Below are positions 44,506 to 53,783 of a stretch of 64,000 nt of DNA, one piece after another. Source of the stretch: Shinella sumterensis (GTDB taxonomy: Bacteria > Pseudomonadota > Alphaproteobacteria > Rhizobiales > Rhizobiaceae); the NCBI RefSeq assembly GCF_004514425.2, contig NZ_MYFN02000002.1, forward strand, positions 248,001-312,000, in the 5' to 3' direction. The notes beneath the pieces were generated by a model. It did not search any database and had not been told where the DNA came from. It saw nothing but the letters and a program-made list of their open reading frames with translations. How positions within the stretch are numbered: position 1 is the first letter of the stretch; every line of letters begins with the position of its first letter. The position numbers and the translations under genes were made by a program.

Positions 44506-45327
44506 ATGCGTTTTCTCTTTCTGGGCGACATGGTGGGCAAGACCGGGCGGACGGCCGTCTGGGAGCGCCTGCCGGGATTGATCAGCGATTTCAAGCTGGA
44601 TTTCGTCGTCGTCAACGGGGAGAACGCGGCCGGCGGCTTCGGTATCACCGAGGATATCTTCCTCAGCACCATCGATGCCGGTGCCGATGTGGTGACGACC
44701 GGCAACCACGTCTGGGACCAGAAGGAGGCGGTGGGTTTTGCGGGCCGGCACGACCAGTTCCTGCGCCCCGCCAACTATCCCGCCGGCACGCCCGGCCGCG
44801 GCGCGAACCTTTTCATCGCCCGCAACGGGGCGCGCGTGCTGGTCGCCAACATCATGGGGCGCGTCTTCATGCATCCCGAGCTGGACGATCCCTTCACGGC
44901 GGGTGAGGCGATCCTCGCATCCTGCCCGCTCGGCGAGCAGGCGGATGCCATCATTTTCGATTTCCACGCGGAAGCGACAAGCGAGAAGCAATGCTTCGGC
45001 CATTTCGTCGATGGCCGCGCCAGCGTCGTCGTCGGTACGCATACGCATGTGCCGACCGCCGACTGCCAGATCCTGAGCGGCGGTACGGGTTACCTGTCGG
45101 ATGCCGGCATGTGCGGCGATTACGATTCGTCGCTCGGCATGGAAAAGGAAGAACCGTTGAACCGGTTCATTTCGAAGATGCCGAAGGGGCGGTTCGAGGC
45201 CGCGTCCGGCCCTGCCACGATCTGTGGCCTCGCCGTCGAGATATCTGATCGCACCGGCCTTGCCGAGAAGATCGCACCGCTTCGCCTGGGGCCGCGCCTC
45301 AGCGAAACGGTGCCGAGCTTCTGGTAA
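44506..45327 (+). CDS. YmdB-like metallophosphoesterase
   Basis: A 273-residue binuclear metal phosphoesterase. The motifs are FLGDMVGKTGR, VVNGENAAGGFG, TTGNHVWDQ, FDFHAEATSEK and GTHTHVPTADC. The Bacillus and Deinococcus homologues hydrolyse 2',3'-cyclic nucleotides and affect sporulation or biofilm choice. It is probably cotranscribed with the cyclo-ligase gene. Confidence 0.9.
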   Translation: MRFLFLGDMVGKTGRTAVWERLPGLISDFKLDFVVVNGENAAGGFGITEDIFLSTIDAGADVVTTGNHVWDQKEAVGFAGRHDQFLRPANYPAGTPGRGANLFIARNGARVLVANIMGRVFMHPELDDPFTAGEAILASCPLGEQADAIIFDFHAEATSEKQCFGHFVDGRASVVVGTHTHVPTADCQILSGGTGYLSDAGMCGDYDSSLGMEKEEPLNRFISKMPKGRFEAASGPATICGLAVEISDRTGLAEKIAPLRLGPRLSETVPSFW

Positions 45328-45329
45328 CG

Positions 45330-45866
45330 TCAGATCATGCGGCGCAGCTGATCGGCTGACCCTTCGTTGAAGCGCAGATGCGCCTTCACGCCGACATCCG
45401 GCTCTTCTTCCGGATTGAAGTTCGCCTTGGCGATCTCCCAGCCGAATTTCAGCTTGCTGCCGGTCGAAGCCCAGATCTCGGCATCGTCCATTTCCAGCGC
45501 GAGCATCGTGAGCTTCGGGTCGCTCTTGCCGTGGTCGAACCATGCCTCGACGATGGAGCTCCAGTATTCGTCGATCTTCACCGGATCCTTGCGCACGCTC
45601 AGGCGGCCGGCGATGCAGGCATGATAATCGTGATCCTTGCCGACGACGCAGAAATGCGCATGGGCGCCCGGTGTCAGCGCCTTGACGATCTCGGCGTCCG
45701 TCCGGGTGAAGAACCAGATCGTCGCCGTCTGGCGATCGAGCTGCGGCGACATCGGCTGCATGTGCATGTGCGCGCCTTCGATGCCGAGCATGCCCGCATG
45801 GATCTTGTCGATCTCGTCGAACAGCTGTTCTTTCGGATTTTCGCGCGCACGGGTGATGTTGGACAT
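45330..45866 (-). CDS. Pyridoxamine 5'-phosphate oxidase-fold general stress protein
   Basis: A 178-residue flavin-binding split-barrel protein (GSP26 type): TATIWFFTRTDAEIVKAL, HAHFCVVGKDHDYHACIAG, WFDHGKSDPKLTMLALEMDD. The fold binds FMN; the family is stress-linked in several bacteria, but the substrate is not known. AGGAAC precedes the start at 45866; extensions to 46949 run antisense through the metallo-hydrolase gene. Confidence 0.85.
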   Translation of the reverse strand: MSNITRARENPKEQLFDEIDKIHAGMLGIEGAHMHMQPMSPQLDRQTATIWFFTRTDAEIVKALTPGAHAHFCVVGKDHDYHACIAGRLSVRKDPVKIDEYWSSIVEAWFDHGKSDPKLTMLALEMDDAEIWASTGSKLKFGWEIAKANFNPEEEPDVGVKAHLRFNEGSADQLRRMI

Positions 45867-46022
45867 GGTGTTCCTCGCAATCGTTGGTTTGTTCCCGCAG
45901 AAAACGTGAGGTCCCCGGCGAAGGTTCCGCTCAACGGATTGTGATCGCGCTCCCGGCATCGCGGCCTCGACCTGCGGAAGCGTCGGGCGCATAGTCGCGC
46001 CGACCAATGAACGGAGCCGCTC

Positions 46023-46859
46023 ATGCCGCATCTCCTGCTCATTCCGTTGATCGTAGCCGCCGTGTATCTGCTGGCGCCGCGCCCATCCCTCGCCCAGACA
46101 GAGACGCCACCGATCAGCCAGTGCCAGATGATCGCGCGCGCCTTGCCGTCCGTCACCTTCGCCAGCTTCTCCGCCGACCCGGTGCTGAAGGTGCAGGCCA
46201 AGGCGGATGAGGAGGTGCGCATCACCTATGTCGGCCATTCGACCTTCTTCATCGAGACGCCCGCGGGCGTGCGGATCGCCACCGATTATAACGGCTGGTA
46301 TGCGCCGCCGGCGTTGCCGGATGTGGTGACGATGAACAAGGCGCATTCCAGCCACTACACGCTGAACCCTGATCCCGGGATCGACCATGTCCTGCACGGC
46401 TGGGACGAGACGTCGGAAAACGGTGCCGACCACGACGTCGTCGTCGGCGATGCCTATATCCGCAATGTGCCCACCGATATCCGGGGCTGGGGCGGCGCGA
46501 TGGAGCCGAACGGCAACTCCATCTTCATCTTCGAGGTCGCGGGCCTGTGCATCGGCCATCTCGGCCACCTGCATCATGAACTGACGGAAAAGCAGTATGC
46601 CGAGATCGGCCGGCTCGACGTCCTCATGGTGCCGGTCGATGGCGGCTTGACCATGGGCGCGGAAAGCATGAGCCGCGTCGTGCAGCGTCTTCGTTCGGCG
46701 CTCATTCTGCCCATGCACCGCCGCGGGCCGCCGATCAGCCAGTTCCTCTCGATGTTCGGCAGCGGCTTCGATGCCGTGACCGACGATGACGCCACCGTCA
46801 CGGTCTCCATCCGCAGCTTGCCGAAGCGGCCGACGATTCATATTCTCTCCGGCGTCTGA
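46023..46859 (+). CDS. Exported MBL-fold metallo-hydrolase (UlaG-like)
   Basis: A 278-residue protein with a signal peptide (LLLIPLIVAAVYLLAP). The MBL region is VRITYVGHSTFFIETPAGVR, then a metal site that reads AHSSHYTLN instead of HxHxDH, then GHLGHLHHELTE and MPMHRRG-like LPMHRRGPP. The altered first motif may change metal use or activity. It is divergent from the stress protein and precedes a small exported protein. Confidence 0.82.
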   Translation: MPHLLLIPLIVAAVYLLAPRPSLAQTETPPISQCQMIARALPSVTFASFSADPVLKVQAKADEEVRITYVGHSTFFIETPAGVRIATDYNGWYAPPALPDVVTMNKAHSSHYTLNPDPGIDHVLHGWDETSENGADHDVVVGDAYIRNVPTDIRGWGGAMEPNGNSIFIFEVAGLCIGHLGHLHHELTEKQYAEIGRLDVLMVPVDGGLTMGAESMSRVVQRLRSALILPMHRRGPPISQFLSMFGSGFDAVTDDDATVTVSIRSLPKRPTIHILSGV

Positions 46860-46876
46860 TGCCGGAGTAGACCCGC

Positions 46877-47371
46877 ATGCGTCTTGTTCTTGCCCTGCCT
46901 GCACTGCTGCTTTCGTCGGCCCTCGCCTTCGCAAGCGGTGCGCCGACACCTGTCAGCCCTGCGGGAGATGCCGGCAAGCCGCGGCAGACGGAAACGAAGC
47001 CCGCCGAAAGGCTGCCCACGCGCGCCTTGGGCGTGGCGGAACATTTCGTCATGCCCTCGGGCAATATCGGTTGCACCTACATTCCCGAGGGCGGGACCGA
47101 TGTCTATCAGCCGCCCGACGGTGGGCCGGAACTCTCCTGCGATCGTATCGAGCCGAAATATCTGCGGGCGATCCTCGGGCGCAGCGGCAAGGCGACCGTC
47201 CTGTCCGATGTCGGCGACCAGGGCTGCTGCAGCGCGGACCGCACAATCGCCTATGGCGACGTGTGGCGCGGCGGCCCGTTCACCTGCTATTCGGAGCGCA
47301 CGGGGCTGACCTGCGAGCGCAACGATGGTCATTCCTTCCTGCTCAGCCGGGCCCATGTGCGCGCCGACTGA
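46877..47371 (+). CDS. Exported Cys-rich protein of unknown function
   Basis: A 164-residue protein with a signal peptide (LVLALPALLLSSALAFASG) and a mature domain with six Cys (MPSGNIGCTYIP, LSCDRI, QGCCSADRT, FTCYSERTGLTC), suggesting disulfides in the periplasm. The family is not recognised with certainty. It is 17 bases after the metallo-hydrolase and likely cotranscribed. Confidence 0.75.
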   Translation: MRLVLALPALLLSSALAFASGAPTPVSPAGDAGKPRQTETKPAERLPTRALGVAEHFVMPSGNIGCTYIPEGGTDVYQPPDGGPELSCDRIEPKYLRAILGRSGKATVLSDVGDQGCCSADRTIAYGDVWRGGPFTCYSERTGLTCERNDGHSFLLSRAHVRAD

Positions 47372-47537
47372 ACCGCCCTCGCTTTGTTCCGTGGCCCTGC
47401 TGGACGTGTGGCGGCAATGAAATTATAAGGCGGCATTCCGAAAATCGGGGCGGCAGGCCGGCGCGATACAGCGCCCTTGTGCTCCAGCGTACAGACCGGC
47501 GACCGAAACGACGGGCGCCAAACGAGACAGGGGTGCC

Positions 47538-48284
47538 ATGGCTGGCCATTCACAGTTCAAGAATATCATGCACCGCAAGGGTCGGCAGGACGCCGTGCGG
47601 TCGAAAATGTTTTCCAAGCTCGCCCGTGAAATCACGGTTGCGGCCAAGACGGGCCTGCCTGACCCGGCCATGAACGCCCGCCTGCGTCTGGCGATCCAGA
47701 ACGCCAAGGCGCAGTCCATGCCGAAGGACAATATCGAGCGCGCCATCAAGAAGGCCTCGGGCGCCGACAGCGAGAACTACGAAGAAGTCCGCTACGAAGG
47801 TTATGGCCCGGGCGGCGTCGCCGTCATCGTCGAGGCGCTGACGGACAACCGCAACCGCACGGCTTCCTCCGTCCGCTCGACCTTCTCCAAGGCCGGCGGC
47901 GCGCTGGGTGAAACCGGTTCGGTTTCCTTCTCCTTCGACCGCGTCGGCGAAATCACCTACAAGCTTTCCGTCGGTGATGCCGACGCCGTCATGGAAGCCG
48001 CCATCGAGGCCGGCGCCGAGGACGTGACGACGGACGAGGACGGCCACACGATCATCTGCGGTTTCGAGGATATCGGCGACGTCTCCAAGGCGCTGGAAGA
48101 CAAGCTCGGCGAAGCCGAGACCGTCAAGGCGATCTGGAAGCCGCAGAACACGGTGCCGGTCGACGAGGAAAAGGCGCAGTCGCTGATGAAGCTCATCGAC
48201 ACGCTGGAAGACGATGACGACGTGCAGAACGTCTATTCGAACTTCGAAGTCTCCGACGAAGTCATGGCCAAGCTTTCGGCCTGA
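47538..48284 (+). CDS. yebC: YebC/PmpR-family protein
   Basis: A 248-residue protein with the family start [19 protein letters not shown], then [20 protein letters not shown] and [13 protein letters not shown]. Members bind DNA as regulators, and recent work links them to relief of ribosome stalling. It is often next to ruvC, as here, where it is 1.26 kb upstream with an oxidoreductase gene between. Confidence 0.94.
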   Translation: MAGHSQFKNIMHRKGRQDAVRSKMFSKLAREITVAAKTGLPDPAMNARLRLAIQNAKAQSMPKDNIERAIKKASGADSENYEEVRYEGYGPGGVAVIVEALTDNRNRTASSVRSTFSKAGGALGETGSVSFSFDRVGEITYKLSVGDADAVMEAAIEAGAEDVTTDEDGHTIICGFEDIGDVSKALEDKLGEAETVKAIWKPQNTVPVDEEKAQSLMKLIDTLEDDDDVQNVYSNFEVSDEVMAKLSA

Positions 48285-48350
48285 TCGGATTTTCGATCTC
48301 TTCCGTCGCCCCCGGGCCGGGCCTGAGGATGACGCAGGGAGCACACAGCA

Positions 48351-48383
48351 AAAAGGCCGGGTGACGTTGTCCCCCGGCCTTTT
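48351..48383. terminator. Bidirectional terminator between yebC and the flavin oxidoreductase
   Basis: AAAAGGCCGGG and CCCGGCCTTTT form an 11-bp stem around an 11-base loop. It directly abuts the stop codon of the convergent oxidoreductase gene. Confidence 0.85.
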
Positions 48384-48384
48384 G

Positions 48385-49386
48385 TTATGCCGCCTCGGCC
48401 AATTCCCGCTGCGCCTGCGCAAACAGCCGCACCGATTTCAGCCGCGCGTCCATGTCGTAGATCGGCATGGAGATGATCAGTTCGTCCGCCTTCGTCAGAT
48501 CCAGGAAATCGGCGATGCGCCTGCGGATTTTTTCCGGGCCGCCGACGACGGCATATTGCAGCGTGTGCTCGACATTGATGTGCTCCTGTTCGCTCCAGAA
48601 GCCGTCCATGCTGTCCACCGGCGCCGGGAAGGCGCCGGGCGTGCCGCGGCGCAGGCGCACGAAGGATTGCTGCATGGACGTGAAGAGGTGGTCGGCTTCC
48701 GCATCCGTATCGGCAGCGGCCCCCATCACGCCCACCATGGCGTGAGGCTTGTCGAGATACTGCGACGGCTCGAAGCGCTCACGGTAGATTTCCAGCGCCG
48801 AGAGCAGCATGTCGGGTGCGAAATGCGAGGCGAAGGCGAAGGGCAGGCCGAGCATGCCGGCGAGATGCGCCGAATAATGGCTGGAGCCCAGCAGCCAGAC
48901 AGGCACGTTGCTGCCCGCACCGGGAATGGCGATGACCTTCTGCTCCGGGCTGATCGGCCCCATGAGCTGCATCAGCTCCACGACATCCTGCGGGAAATTG
49001 TTGGAACTGGTTTCGAGATTGCGCCGCAGCGCCTGCGCGGTGCGCATGTCGGTTCCCGGCGCACGGCCGAGGCCGAGGTCGATACGGTCGGGGAAGAGGG
49101 CTGCAAGCGTGCCGAACTGTTCTGCGATGACCAGCGGCGAATGGTTCGGCAGCATGATGCCGCCGGAGCCGACGCGGATTTTCTGCGTGCCGGCGGCGAC
49201 ATGCTGGATGACGAGCGCGGTGGCGGCGCTGGCAATGCCGCGCATGCCGTGATGCTCGGCAAGCCAGAAGCGCTTGTAACCCTGCGCTTCGGCTTCCTGC
49301 GCGAGGCGTCGGGAACTGGCCAGCGATTGGGCGACGGTGCCGCCTTCGATGACCGGTGAAAGGTCGAGGATGGAGAAGGGCACCAT
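48385..49386 (-). CDS. LLM-class flavin-dependent oxidoreductase
   Basis: A 333-residue luciferase-like monooxygenase: [16 protein letters not shown] near the start, [38 protein letters not shown] and [15 protein letters not shown]. These TIM-barrel enzymes use reduced FMN; the substrate is unknown. It is monocistronic and divergent from ruvC. Confidence 0.9.
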   Translation of the reverse strand: MVPFSILDLSPVIEGGTVAQSLASSRRLAQEAEAQGYKRFWLAEHHGMRGIASAATALVIQHVAAGTQKIRVGSGGIMLPNHSPLVIAEQFGTLAALFPDRIDLGLGRAPGTDMRTAQALRRNLETSSNNFPQDVVELMQLMGPISPEQKVIAIPGAGSNVPVWLLGSSHYSAHLAGMLGLPFAFASHFAPDMLLSALEIYRERFEPSQYLDKPHAMVGVMGAAADTDAEADHLFTSMQQSFVRLRRGTPGAFPAPVDSMDGFWSEQEHINVEHTLQYAVVGGPEKIRRRIADFLDLTKADELIISMPIYDMDARLKSVRLFAQAQRELAEAA

Positions 49387-49485
49387 GATGCAGCCTCATG
49401 TAAGGGAATTTGATCGTCCTCCCATGTAGGTTCAGTTTCCTGAAATCCAAGCGACGCTTTCCGAGTTTATGGGAATGGCGTCAAT

Positions 49486-49500
49486 GTTTTTGTTTTGTTC
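49486..49500 (+). promoter_or_regulatory. Possible LexA box upstream of ruvC
   Basis: GTTT-N7-GTTC differs by one base from the alphaproteobacterial SOS box GTTC-N7-GTTC. It lies 45 bases before the ruvC start. Confidence 0.4.
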
Positions 49501-49544
49501 ACATTTGGCTGGCAGGGTTCCTCCGAGAGGATTAGGGTTCACCC

Positions 49545-50057
49545 ATGCAGGAAACGATTCGCATCATCGGCATCGATCCGGGGCTTCGCCGCACCGGCTG
49601 GGGCGTTATCGAGACACTCGGCAATTCGCTGCGCTTCGTTGCGTCCGGAACCGTGACTTCCGATGGCGACATGGATCTTGCCTCGCGCCTGTGCCAGCTA
49701 CATGACGGGCTCGCTGACATCATACACAGCCACCAGCCGCACGAAGCCGCCGTCGAGCAGACCTTCGTCAACAAGGATGCGGTGGCAACGCTGAAACTCG
49801 GCCAGGCCCGCGGCATCGCCATGCTGGTGCCCGCCCGCGCCGGCCTGCGTGTTGCCGAATATGCGCCGAATGCCGTGAAGAAGGCGGTCATCGGAGTCGG
49901 TCATGGCGAGAAACAGCAGATCCACATGATGCTGAAGGTCCTGATGCCCAAGGCAACCTTCGTGGGCAACGATGCCGCCGACGCGCTGGCCATCGCCATC
50001 TGCCACGCGCACAATCGCCAGGGCCTTTCCGGCCGTCTCGCCAAGCTCGTCGGTTGA
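49545..50057 (+). CDS. ruvC: Holliday junction resolvase RuvC
   Basis: Cuts four-way DNA junctions during recombinational repair. The 170-residue protein has the catalytic acidic residues in [26 protein letters not shown] and [15 protein letters not shown]. It opens the ruvC-ruvA-ruvB region, which is interrupted here by a toxin-antitoxin module. Confidence 0.96.
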   Translation: MQETIRIIGIDPGLRRTGWGVIETLGNSLRFVASGTVTSDGDMDLASRLCQLHDGLADIIHSHQPHEAAVEQTFVNKDAVATLKLGQARGIAMLVPARAGLRVAEYAPNAVKKAVIGVGHGEKQQIHMMLKVLMPKATFVGNDAADALAIAICHAHNRQGLSGRLAKLVG

Positions 50058-50060
50058 TTT

Positions 50061-50093
50061 GTTCTTGACTTGTTCCTGTTTGGCGGGTAAGTA
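50061..50093 (+). promoter_or_regulatory. Promoter of the toxin-antitoxin module overlapped by a consensus LexA box
   Basis: GTTC-TTGACTT-GTTC (50061-50075) fits the alphaproteobacterial SOS box exactly. Its spacer supplies the -35 TTGACT (50065-50070); 17 bases later is the -10 TAAGTA (50088-50093). Confidence 0.7.
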
Positions 50094-50111
50094 ATACCGC
50101 AGAGGTATTAC
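50091..50111 (+). promoter_or_regulatory. Probable antitoxin operator
   Basis: GTAATACC-N5-GGTATTAC is a perfect 8-bp inverted repeat that overlaps the -10 and start site and ends 1 base before the antitoxin ATG. It is the likely autoregulatory site of the AbrB-type antitoxin; the ribosome site AGAGG lies within it. Confidence 0.65.
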
Positions 50112-50112
50112 C

Positions 50113-50376
50113 ATGCGTGTGACGGAAAAAGGTCAGGTGACCATCCCCAAGGAGATCCGCGATCGATTGAATATCGGTCCGGGATCGGAGGTGGATTTCG
50201 TGGCGGACGACAAGGGCGCGCGGCTGATCGTCGTTGCGGGTGGCAAGAGTGCGGAGCCGGACGATTTCGAGGCCTGGCTGAAAAGCCGAAGCGGTATCTT
50301 CGACACCGGAGGCATGACGACGGACGAATATATGGAATGGCTCCGTGGACCCCGCGATGACCTCGGTTCTGATTGA
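50113..50376 (+). CDS. AbrB/MazE-type antitoxin (VapB-like)
   Basis: An 87-residue protein with the swapped-hairpin AbrB DNA-binding domain (MRVTEKGQVTIPKEIRDRLN, GSEVDFVADDKGARLIVV) and an acidic, helical C-terminus (FEAWLKSRSGIFDTGG, DEYMEWLRG) that would wrap the toxin. Its stop overlaps the toxin start by 20 bases. Confidence 0.88.
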   Translation: MRVTEKGQVTIPKEIRDRLNIGPGSEVDFVADDKGARLIVVAGGKSAEPDDFEAWLKSRSGIFDTGGMTTDEYMEWLRGPRDDLGSD

Positions 50377-50773
50377 TACGAACATCATCATCGATGTCTT
50401 CGGGCTCGAAACGCCGTTCAAGGACTGGTCGTCGCGCACCATTCTCGCGCTCAAGCCGGATGTTCAGTTCGTCCTCTCCCCCATCGTCTGGGCGGAGCTT
50501 GCCGGGATGATGGCGAGCGAGGACGCCCTTGCGCAGACGCTTTCACGGCTCAACCCGGTGCGCGAGGCCTTGCCGTTTTCCGCCGCCTACCAGGCGGGGC
50601 TGGCGCATCAACGCTATAAGCGGGCCGGCGGGTTGCGCGAGCGCACGCTTCCCGACTTCCTGATCGGTGCGCATGCCGCGGTGCGGGCTCATCGGCTTCT
50701 CACCCGCGACGCTGCCCGCTATCGCAGCTATTTCCCGGCCCTCGACATCATCTCTCCCGAAACCCATCCCTGA
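50357..50773 (+). CDS. PIN-domain ribonuclease toxin (VapC-like)
   Basis: A 138-residue PIN-domain protein. Acidic active-site residues are in [28 protein letters not shown] and [12 protein letters not shown]. VapC toxins cut tRNA or rRNA; this target is unknown. The start may be GTG 50345 or ATG 50357. The stop is 12 bases before ruvA, so the toxin and ruvAB are probably on one message. Confidence 0.88.
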   Translation: MTSVLIDTNIIIDVFGLETPFKDWSSRTILALKPDVQFVLSPIVWAELAGMMASEDALAQTLSRLNPVREALPFSAAYQAGLAHQRYKRAGGLRERTLPDFLIGAHAAVRAHRLLTRDAARYRSYFPALDIISPETHP

Positions 50774-50784
50774 CGGATCCTTCC

Positions 50785-51402
50785 ATGATCGGCAAACTCA
50801 AAGGCACCATCGACGAGATCGGAGAGGATCATGTGGTTCTCGACGTGCACGGGGTGGGCTATGTCGCCCATTGCTCGGCGCGCACGCTCGGCAAGCTCGG
50901 TTCGACCGGAGAGGCGGCTGTCCTGTTCATCGAGACCTATGTGCGCGAGGATCAGTTCCGGCTTTTCGGCTTCCTGACGGCGCTGGAGCGGGAATGGTTC
51001 CGCCTGTTGCAGAGCGTGCAGGGCGTCGGCTCCAAGGTCGCGCTCGCCGTGCTCTCGACGCTCACGCCGGGCGAACTGGCCAATGCCATCGCGCTGCAGG
51101 ACAAGACGGCGGTGTCGCGGGCGCCGGGTGTCGGGCCAAAGGTGGCCGTGCGCATCATGACGGAACTGCGCAACAAGGCGCCGGCCTTTTCCGGCGAGGC
51201 CGGCGCTGCAATCGGGCTCAAGCAGGAGCTCGGCGAGGGCGTCGCCTCGGCGCCCGTCTCCGATGCCGTCTCGGCGCTCACCAATCTCGGCTACTCGCGC
51301 GACCAGGCCGCCAATGCCATCGCGGCCGCGCTGAAGAACGGCGGGGAGGGCGCCGACAGCGCCAAGCTCATCCGTCTCGGCCTGAAGGAATTGTCGCGGT
51401 GA
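50785..51402 (+). CDS. ruvA: Holliday junction DNA helicase subunit RuvA
   Basis: Binds four-way junctions and loads RuvB for branch migration. The 205-residue protein has the N-terminal OB domain ([20 protein letters not shown]), the helix-hairpin-helix pair ([36 protein letters not shown]) and the C-terminal RuvB-contact domain ([15 protein letters not shown]). Confidence 0.96.
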   Translation: MIGKLKGTIDEIGEDHVVLDVHGVGYVAHCSARTLGKLGSTGEAAVLFIETYVREDQFRLFGFLTALEREWFRLLQSVQGVGSKVALAVLSTLTPGELANAIALQDKTAVSRAPGVGPKVAVRIMTELRNKAPAFSGEAGAAIGLKQELGEGVASAPVSDAVSALTNLGYSRDQAANAIAAALKNGGEGADSAKLIRLGLKELSR

Positions 51403-51442
51403 TGCGGTTGCCTTCCGCCGTGGACAATGGGATTAGGGCGCG

Positions 51443-52483
51443 ATGAGCGACGAAAACAGACTGCTTTCGCCGGACAAGCGCGGCGAGGACATCGACACGG
51501 CCCTGAGGCCGCAAACGCTGGACGACTTCACCGGCCAGGCGGAGGCGCGCGCCAACCTCAAGATTTTCATCGAGGCGGCGAAGAACCGCGGCGAAGCACT
51601 CGACCATGTGCTGTTCGTCGGCCCGCCCGGGCTCGGCAAGACCACGCTTGCCCAGATCATGGCGAAGGAACTCGGCGTCAATTTCCGCTCGACCTCCGGC
51701 CCTGTCATCGCCAAGGCCGGCGACCTTGCGGCGCTGCTCACCAATCTCGAAGAGCGCGACGTGCTCTTCATCGATGAAATCCACCGCCTCAATCCGGCCG
51801 TCGAGGAAATCCTCTATCCGGCCATGGAGGATTTCCAGCTCGACCTCATCATCGGCGAGGGCCCGGCGGCGCGCTCGGTGAAGATCGACCTGTCGAAATT
51901 CACCCTCGTGGCTGCGACCACCCGCCTCGGCCTCCTGACGACGCCGCTGCGTGACCGTTTCGGCATTCCGGTGCGGCTGAATTTCTATACGGTCGAGGAA
52001 CTGGAATCGATCGTGCGCCGCGGCGCCCGGCTGATGGGGCTCGGCATGACGGATGAAGGCGCGCGCGAAATCGCGCGCCGTGCCCGCGGGACCCCGCGTA
52101 TCGCAGGCCGGCTTCTGCGGCGCGTGCGCGATTTCGCCGAGGTCGCACGGGCGGAAGCCGTCACGCAGACGATTGCCGACGAGGCGCTGACGCGACTTCT
52201 GGTCGACAATATGGGCCTCGACCAGCTCGACCGGCGTTATCTGTCGATGATCGCGCATAATTTCGGCGGCGGACCTGTCGGCATCGAGACGATCGCGGCA
52301 GGGCTTTCCGAGCCGCGCGACGCCATCGAGGACATCATCGAGCCCTATATGATCCAGCAGGGCTTCATTCAGCGCACGCCGCGCGGGCGGGTTCTGACGG
52401 CGAATGCCTGGAAGCATATGGGCCTCACGCCGCCGAAGGATCTGGAAGCCACGCAGTTCCGGCTGGGGCTGGAGGATGAGTGA
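51443..52483 (+). CDS. ruvB: Holliday junction DNA helicase subunit RuvB
   Basis: Hexameric AAA+ motor of branch migration. The 346-residue protein has [13 protein letters not shown], Walker [10 protein letters not shown], Walker [11 protein letters not shown], sensor [18 protein letters not shown] and the C-terminal winged helix ([14 protein letters not shown]). Follows ruvA by 40 bases. Confidence 0.97.
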   Translation: MSDENRLLSPDKRGEDIDTALRPQTLDDFTGQAEARANLKIFIEAAKNRGEALDHVLFVGPPGLGKTTLAQIMAKELGVNFRSTSGPVIAKAGDLAALLTNLEERDVLFIDEIHRLNPAVEEILYPAMEDFQLDLIIGEGPAARSVKIDLSKFTLVAATTRLGLLTTPLRDRFGIPVRLNFYTVEELESIVRRGARLMGLGMTDEGAREIARRARGTPRIAGRLLRRVRDFAEVARAEAVTQTIADEALTRLLVDNMGLDQLDRRYLSMIAHNFGGGPVGIETIAAGLSEPRDAIEDIIEPYMIQQGFIQRTPRGRVLTANAWKHMGLTPPKDLEATQFRLGLEDE

Positions 52484-53006
52484 GCGGGATCGCCACATGA
52501 TCCGTATCGACCGCAAGCCGCAGCTCTTCAGTTTTCGTGTGGCGGGCCTGATTTTTCGCGACGGTTACATTCTTGCGCAGCGCGGAGTGAAGGACGATTA
52601 CTGGGCGTTGCCCGGTGGGCGCGCCGAGATCGGCGAAAGCTCGCAGGAGACGATCCTGCGGGAAATGCGCGAAGAACTTGATAGGGACGTGCGCATCGAG
52701 CGCCTTCTGTGGACGGTCGAGAGCTTCTTCACCTATGAAGGTTACGCCGCGCACGAACTCGGTTTCTATTATCTGCTATCCATGGACGACGACTTTCCCT
52801 TCCACGAGACCGACACCGTCCACCGCATCGTCGATGGTGTCGAGGTCGAGTTCCGCTGGTTGCGCGCCAACCGCGCGGCACGGGGCGATCATGTGCTGAA
52901 ACCGCAATTCATTGCCGATCGCCTGGATCGGCTGCCGGCCGCGGTCGAACATGTCATTCTTCGGGAAGGATTGTCGCGGCAGGCCGCAAAGGAGACCGCA
53001 GCTTGA
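52476..53006 (+). CDS. NUDIX hydrolase
   Basis: A 176-residue pyrophosphohydrolase. The Nudix box runs from [20 protein letters not shown] to ELDRDV, with the expected REx2EE pattern as REMREEL. The substrate is unknown. ATG 52476 overlaps the ruvB stop by 8 bases; ATG 52497 is an alternative. Its stop overlaps the ybgC start. Confidence 0.88.
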   Translation: MSERDRHMIRIDRKPQLFSFRVAGLIFRDGYILAQRGVKDDYWALPGGRAEIGESSQETILREMREELDRDVRIERLLWTVESFFTYEGYAAHELGFYYLLSMDDDFPFHETDTVHRIVDGVEVEFRWLRANRAARGDHVLKPQFIADRLDRLPAAVEHVILREGLSRQAAKETAA

Positions 53007-53473
53007 CGGACATGTATCACCACCTCTCGGGTGAATTGACCGAAACGGGCCATCGGCTCGTGCAACGTGTCTATTACGAGGACACGGATTTCTCCGGCGT
53101 GGTCTATCACGCGCGCTACCTGCATTTCCTGGAGCGCGGGCGCACGGACTATCTTCGCCTGCTCGGCGTCGAGCAGGGCAGTCTCGTGCTGGAGGAGGAT
53201 CGCGAGGGCCTCGTTTTCGTCGTGCATCGCATGGAGATCGACTTCAAGGCGCCGGCGCGCATGGATGATATCCTGACAATCCTCACCTCCACCGAAAAGG
53301 CCGGCGGCGCCAAGATGATCCTGACGCAGGAGATTCGTCGCGGCGAACAGCTTCTGATTGCCGCGCGCGTCATCATCGCCGTTATCAATGCGCAGGGCCG
53401 GCCGCGTCGCCTGCCGGAGGCGCTCGCCACCCGTTTTCTTGCCAGAGCGCAAGAATTGACCGGTGTCGTTTAG
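53003..53473 (+). CDS. ybgC: Tol-Pal-associated acyl-CoA thioesterase YbgC
   Basis: A 156-residue hot-dog thioesterase with RVYYEDTDFSGVVYHARYLH and FLERGRTDYLRLLG; the Asp in YEDTDFSGVVYH is catalytic. It starts with TTG overlapping the nudix stop (TTGA). YbgC is a standing member of the tol-pal cluster, possibly linking phospholipid metabolism to envelope constriction. Confidence 0.93.
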   Translation: MTDMYHHLSGELTETGHRLVQRVYYEDTDFSGVVYHARYLHFLERGRTDYLRLLGVEQGSLVLEEDREGLVFVVHRMEIDFKAPARMDDILTILTSTEKAGGAKMILTQEIRRGEQLLIAARVIIAVINAQGRPRRLPEALATRFLARAQELTGVV

Positions 53474-53783
53474 CGGTAACGCTCCCTTAACCATAATGAT
53501 GTCTTACTCGGTTGGTGAGGATTTTGTGCACTGCACGTCATCCTTTAACCAAATTTGCCGTGAAGAAGGCAGGTTGTAAGCGTTTGACCGGCATGGCGGC
53601 CGGCAGCATCAACCGGACATTCTTGACGGGCTGCGAAGCGGGTGCGGATCGAGATCCTGGCTGCGACGTGCGTTTGTGAATGCCCTAGCGGTCCCACCTC
53701 CCAGGCGGTCGCGACGGCGGAATGTTACCCGGTCGGGCTGCGATGTGCCCGTGCCGGGTATTTGGATTCGGGGACATAGGTCT
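53474..53783 (+). other. 310-bp leader region of tolQ with CtrA-like half-sites
   Basis: No gene is visible. TTAACCAT (53487-53494) and TTAACC (53545-53550) resemble CtrA half-sites. The rest is GC-rich with no clear -10, and the tolQ ATG has only a weak ribosome site (ATAGG). Confidence 0.4.
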
